64,000 bases of DNA from Priestia aryabhattai B8W22 (lineage in GTDB: Bacteria > Bacillota > Bacilli > Bacillales > Bacillaceae_H), in assembly GCF_000956595.1 (NCBI RefSeq), contig NZ_JYOO01000024.1, positions 1-64,000 on the forward strand, given 5' to 3'. The notes under the pieces are model-generated. The model worked only from the letters and a program-made list of their open reading frames with translations. It did not search any database and was not told where the DNA came from. The position numbers were made by a program, and so were the translations under genes. Each line of letters begins with the position of its first letter. Within the stretch, counting starts at the first letter, position 1. Shown one piece after another: positions 60,721-64,000 of the stretch.

Positions 60721-62619
60721 ATGAAAAAACGAGTATCCCTTGGACTATCTCTCACTCTCTTAGCTTCTAGCGCCGCTTCTGCTTTTGCAGCAGAGCATCA
60801 TCCAGTTCAACATCCGAAACAAATAAAAAGCGTCGAGTTTCAGCCAATGAAAGCACCTACGACGATTGAAAATATGATTAAAACGTATACAGAAGCCTCT
60901 GTAAAAGTAACGTATAAAGATGGAAGTGTGGAAGAAACACCGCTTAACTATAACCAGCTCTTTCTTTCAAAAGATAAAATTGTCGATAATAAAGGGGAAT
61001 TAATCGCCGCTGGTACACCAATCGATGCAAACGGCGATCCAATTATTGACCGAAGCGTTCCTGATCAGCCATCACCATACGTATCGGACGCACCGGATTC
61101 AAACAGCTTTATCACCATCAACGGTAAGTCTTATATTATTTCACATTATGAATATGAATCTGTTAATAATGCTGGAAAAGAGATTTCCGGTCTTCCTGCT
61201 TCCATGACGCTTACACAAGTTGATCGAGATGATAAAACAGGAAAACTAACTGTCAACCATGCTAAAAAAATTGATTTTTCAAATGTAAATGGTTTGTGGA
61301 CACCATGTAATGGTTCGACAACCGATTGGGGGACTCACCTCGGTTCAGAAGAGTACGAGCCAGATGCACGCGCTTTTGAAGACCCTTCATCTAGCTCTTA
61401 TAAAGACGTCACAAACTTCGCCAAACTTTATTTCGGTGACACGTCAAAAGCAAATCCTTACTACTACGGCTGGATTCCAGAAATTTCAGTGGATGAAAGC
61501 GGCCATGCGTCCGTCGTAAAACATTACAGCACAGGTCGTTTTTCACACGAAATGATGCAGGTACTTCCAGATAATAAAACCGCTCTTTTTGGAGACGATG
61601 GGTCTAATACTATGATGTTTATGTATGTAGCAGATAAGGAAAAAGACTTCTCAGCAGGAACGCTTTATGCTGCAAAGTTTAAACAAACGAGCACAAAAAA
61701 TGGAGGTAAAGGCGACCTTCAGTGGATCAAGCTTGGCCATGCAACAGACAATGAAGTGAAAGCAATTATTGACAAAAGCACAAAATTTAGTGATATTTTT
61801 GAAACAGCTGATCAGCCTACAAAAGGATTTAAAGCAGTCAAAACCGCCGCAAGTAAAAAAGTTGAATATTTAAAAGTAAAGCCTGGCATGGAAAAAGCAG
61901 CTGCCTTTTTAGAATCACGCAGATACGGTGCGATTTTAGGTGCCACGTCTGAATTTAACAAAATGGAAGGACTAACGGTTAACAAAAAAGATAAAAAAGC
62001 GTATATGGCTATTTCTTACCAAAATAGTGCTATGCTAAAAGAGCCTGGTGCGGTACAAGATGATATTCAGCTTCCAAAATTAGAGTCTGGTGTGACCTAC
62101 CAGCTGAACTTAGGCTCGCATCAAAAAGACCAAGCAAAAGGCAAGATTAACAGCGGCTACGTTCCTGCAAGTATGGAAGGACTGCTGATTGGACAAGACC
62201 TAGAAAAAGCAGATGCCTATGGCAATACAGCGGATCCAAATAAAATTGCCAACCCTGATAACCTTACTTATTCAAACGACTTAAATACACTGTTTATCGG
62301 AGAAGACAGCTCACTGCATACAAACAACTTCGTATGGGCTTATAATGTGAAAACAAAAAAACTATCACGCATTCTTTCAGTTCCAGTGGGAGCAGAAGCA
62401 ACAGGACTTCGTGCAGTAGAAAACATTAAAAACTCTCGCTACGTACTAAGCAACTATCAGCACCCAGGCGAGGACATCAGTGACAAAAATATTACCGCTG
62501 TTGATAAAGAAGAGTTAGCTAACGCAATGAAAGAAAGCATTGGCATTCAAGAAACAGGTGGTGTCGGATACATTTCTGGACTGCCTTCTAAGGACGGGGC
62601 TCCTTACAAAAAGCATTAA
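60721..62619 (+). CDS. Secreted PhoX-like (DUF839) phosphatase
   Basis: A 632-residue exported protein. The signal peptide (KKRVSLGLSLTLLASSAASAFA) is cleaved near residue 23 and is Sec-like, without a twin-arginine motif, although classical PhoX is Tat-exported. The DUF839 body includes NGSTTDWGTHLGSEEYEP near residue 190, GRFSHEMMQVLPDNKTALFGDDG, and MEGLTVNKKDKKAYMAIS. PhoX enzymes are calcium/iron phosphomonoesterases. The start follows TTGGAGG. Possible Pho boxes upstream support a phosphate role. Confidence 0.85.
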   Translation: MKKRVSLGLSLTLLASSAASAFAAEHHPVQHPKQIKSVEFQPMKAPTTIENMIKTYTEASVKVTYKDGSVEETPLNYNQLFLSKDKIVDNKGELIAAGTPIDANGDPIIDRSVPDQPSPYVSDAPDSNSFITINGKSYIISHYEYESVNNAGKEISGLPASMTLTQVDRDDKTGKLTVNHAKKIDFSNVNGLWTPCNGSTTDWGTHLGSEEYEPDARAFEDPSSSSYKDVTNFAKLYFGDTSKANPYYYGWIPEISVDESGHASVVKHYSTGRFSHEMMQVLPDNKTALFGDDGSNTMMFMYVADKEKDFSAGTLYAAKFKQTSTKNGGKGDLQWIKLGHATDNEVKAIIDKSTKFSDIFETADQPTKGFKAVKTAASKKVEYLKVKPGMEKAAAFLESRRYGAILGATSEFNKMEGLTVNKKDKKAYMAISYQNSAMLKEPGAVQDDIQLPKLESGVTYQLNLGSHQKDQAKGKINSGYVPASMEGLLIGQDLEKADAYGNTADPNKIANPDNLTYSNDLNTLFIGEDSSLHTNNFVWAYNVKTKKLSRILSVPVGAEATGLRAVENIKNSRYVLSNYQHPGEDISDKNITAVDKEELANAMKESIGIQETGGVGYISGLPSKDGAPYKKH

Positions 62620-62628
62620 TACGTAATG

Positions 62629-62667
62629 AAGCCACGTCTGTTGTGCAGTGACAGACGTGGTTTTTAT
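62629..62667 (+). terminator. Terminator after the PhoX-like gene
   Basis: CCACGTCTGT (62632-62641) pairs with ACAGACGTGG (62651-62660) followed by TTTTTAT. Confidence 0.92.
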
Positions 62668-62680
62668 ATAGTAGAAGTTA

Positions 62681-62715
62681 TTGATAAAACCGCTTATCGC
62701 AACCATAATTATGGT
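62681..62715 (+). promoter_or_regulatory. Promoter and overlapping palindrome upstream of dus
   Basis: TTGATA (62681-62686), 17 bases, CATAAT (62704-62709) form a good sigma-A promoter. The -10 lies inside the perfect 14-base palindrome ACCATAATTATGGT (62702-62715), which could be an operator. About 300 bases of leader to the dus start hold no gene I can support and no recognised RNA element. Confidence 0.6.
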
Positions 62716-63012
62716 GAATACTTTATAATATCCTTAAAGAAAGTGCCTAGCCCCAAACGCGTTAGCATATTTATTGGTAAGTATCCGGTATATCCCTTCA
62801 GGCTCGCTTATCCCCCACTAATACTAGATATAGAATTCGTTTCAATAAGTATTTCCAGCCAAACAAAATGTCTCGTTCCCTTGCACTTTTCGTTCCATAC
62901 CATTAAAGTATATATTGGTTGAAGTTTATACTAGCATTCAACCTTATAAAAGAAATTACACTTTTTAATTTTGGGAATATGTTTTCCCTAAAAGAAAGGG
63001 TTTAGATATAAG

Positions 63013-64000
63013 ATGAAAGATAATTTTTGGCATGAGTTGCCGCGTCCGTTTTTTATTTTGGCACCGATGGAAGCTGTGACGGATGTCGTTTTTCGCCATG
63101 TTGTGACTGAAGCAGCACGACCTGACGTATTTTTTACAGAGTTTACAAACACGGAAAGCTACTGCCATCCGAAAGGAAAAGATAGCGTAAAAGGACGTTT
63201 GACGTTTACAGATGATGAACAGCCAATCGTTGCGCATATTTGGGGAGATAAACCTGAATACTTCCGTCAAATGAGTATTGGCATGGCCGAAATGGGCTTT
63301 CGCGGCATTGATATTAATATGGGCTGCCCTGTACAGAACGTTGCAGGAAACGGAAAAGGTTCTGGTTTGATTCGCCGTCCAGATACTGCGGCTGAGATTA
63401 TCCAGGCAGCCAAAGCTGGAGGGCTTCCAGTAAGCGTAAAGACTCGTCTTGGCTATACTCAAGTTGACGAGTGGTATGAATGGCTGAAGCACATTCTCGA
63501 ACAGGATATCGTGAACCTTTCTATTCACCTTCGTACGAAAAAAGAAATGAGCGATGTTGACGCGCACTGGGAGTTAATTCCGGAGATCAAGAAGCTTCGT
63601 GACGAAATTGCGCCTCATACGCTACTAACAATTAACGGTGATATTCCTGACCGCCAAAAAGGTCTTGAGCTTGCGGAGAAGTACGGCGTTGATGGAATCA
63701 TGATTGGACGCGGAATTTTCCATAATCCGTTTGCGTTTGAAAAAGAAAAGAAAGAGCACACAAGCGAAGAGCTATTAGAACTTCTTCGCCTGCAGCTAGA
63801 CCTTCATGACAAATATTCTGAAGAACTAGAGCCGCGCCCTTTCAAACCGCTTCGACGCTTTTTCAAAATTTACGTTCGTGGGTTCCGCGGTGCAAGTGAA
63901 TTAAGAAATCTCCTGATGAGCACGGAAACGACTGATGAAGTGCGTGCGTTACTTGATGAGTTTAAAGACAGAGCTGGAGTGAAAGAAGACGAAGGTTTTT
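63013..64000 (+). CDS. tRNA-dihydrouridine synthase, cut by the right edge
   Basis: Flavoenzyme reducing uridine to dihydrouridine in tRNA. The visible 329 residues form the FMN-binding TIM barrel: [17 protein letters not shown] near residue 14, [21 protein letters not shown] near residue 99 with the catalytic Cys, VSVKTRLGY, and INGD then [12 protein letters not shown] for phosphate binding. A helical domain begins near residue 255. The frame stays open to position 64000, so the gene continues outside. Start ATG 63013 is preceded by AAAGAAAGGG. Which of the Bacillus Dus paralogs it is remains undecided. Confidence 0.9.
   Translation, partial: MKDNFWHELPRPFFILAPMEAVTDVVFRHVVTEAARPDVFFTEFTNTESYCHPKGKDSVKGRLTFTDDEQPIVAHIWGDKPEYFRQMSIGMAEMGFRGIDINMGCPVQNVAGNGKGSGLIRRPDTAAEIIQAAKAGGLPVSVKTRLGYTQVDEWYEWLKHILEQDIVNLSIHLRTKKEMSDVDAHWELIPEIKKLRDEIAPHTLLTINGDIPDRQKGLELAEKYGVDGIMIGRGIFHNPFAFEKEKKEHTSEELLELLRLQLDLHDKYSEELEPRPFKPLRRFFKIYVRGFRGASELRNLLMSTETTDEVRALLDEFKDRAGVKEDEGF

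Noticed and set aside
62626-62922. 98-codon open frame after the PhoX-like gene
   Set aside because: It starts inside the terminator stem, lacks a ribosome site and shows no recognisable domain; likely leader sequence of dus.
62965-63567. 200-codon minus-strand frame over the dus 5' end
   Set aside because: Antisense to a clear Dus TIM barrel; its product has no family features.
1-64000. Transfer RNA, ribosomal RNA, CRISPR arrays, prophage or transposase genes
   Set aside because: No cloverleaf with CCA-end context, no rRNA-like stretch, no regularly spaced repeats and no recombinase or transposase motif were found by reading.

Overview
The window is a low-GC Firmicute chromosome segment that fits Priestia (Bacillus) megaterium or a close relative. 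Three things point there: the 0.5-11 kb block follows the Bacillus subtilis ywh-ywg-ywf-ywd gene order, sporulation and germination genes are present (rsfA, cwlJ, gerQ), and signals are Bacillus-like (AGGAGG ribosome sites, sigma-A promoters, cre and PerR sites, U-run terminators). The species call is inference. I saw no rRNA, tRNA, CRISPR array, prophage or intact insertion sequence.

Layout. 0-11 kb: conserved core with ywhD, a site-2 protease, a tautomerase, ywgA, an HD phosphohydrolase, rsfA, lipL, pta, hemQ, cwlJ-gerQ, DUF423, ywdI, ung and a staygreen-like protein. 11-19.5 kb: zwf and gnd converge on one terminator; then adeR-ald with a cre site, an unfamiliar HExxH protein, and pdxK. 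19.5-24 kb: two HAD phosphatases, then a PTS EIICB plus EEP-fold hydrolase pair behind a cre-like palindrome. 24-31.5 kb: a seven-gene co-directional surface-polysaccharide operon holding a GT4, a polyprenyl-phosphate GT2, a GT-C-like membrane protein, two half-size SMR proteins, a MurJ/Wzx-type flippase and a TuaE/WaaL-like polymerase. 31.5-43 kb (minus strand): a Na+/H+ antiporter, cydABCD, a split ThrE exporter, a LacI regulator and an esterase. 43-51 kb: a sugar-porter MFS gene, a GC-rich Bacillaceae-type intergenic repeat, proBA, cstA (cre), a catalase (perfect PerR box), and two very small genes (a zinc ribbon and a histidine-kinase remnant). 51-64 kb: an intracellular alpha-amylase, a DASS transporter, an rRNA methyltransferase, a PepSY/two-component island, a PhoX-like phosphatase and a Dus cut by the right edge.

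The most interesting element is the PepSY/two-component island (56.0-60.6 kb), resembling the arrangement of B. subtilis ykoGHIJ. The response-regulator promoter carries four TTCAG boxes at exact 11-bp steps followed by CATAAT. The divergent promoter of the downstream PepSY gene carries the same four-box array followed by CATAGT. The other PepSY promoter carries a degenerate version followed by CATAAT. This predicts a closed regulon whose secreted products share an unusual pattern of cysteines, including one at or next to the C terminus. Other notable items are a perfect 20-bp-arm hairpin inside a coding sequence of the polysaccharide operon, a 19-bp inverted repeat upstream of cydA whose arm recurs upstream of the DASS transporter, and a 59-residue open reading frame that is the tail of a histidine kinase with its GLG loop missing.
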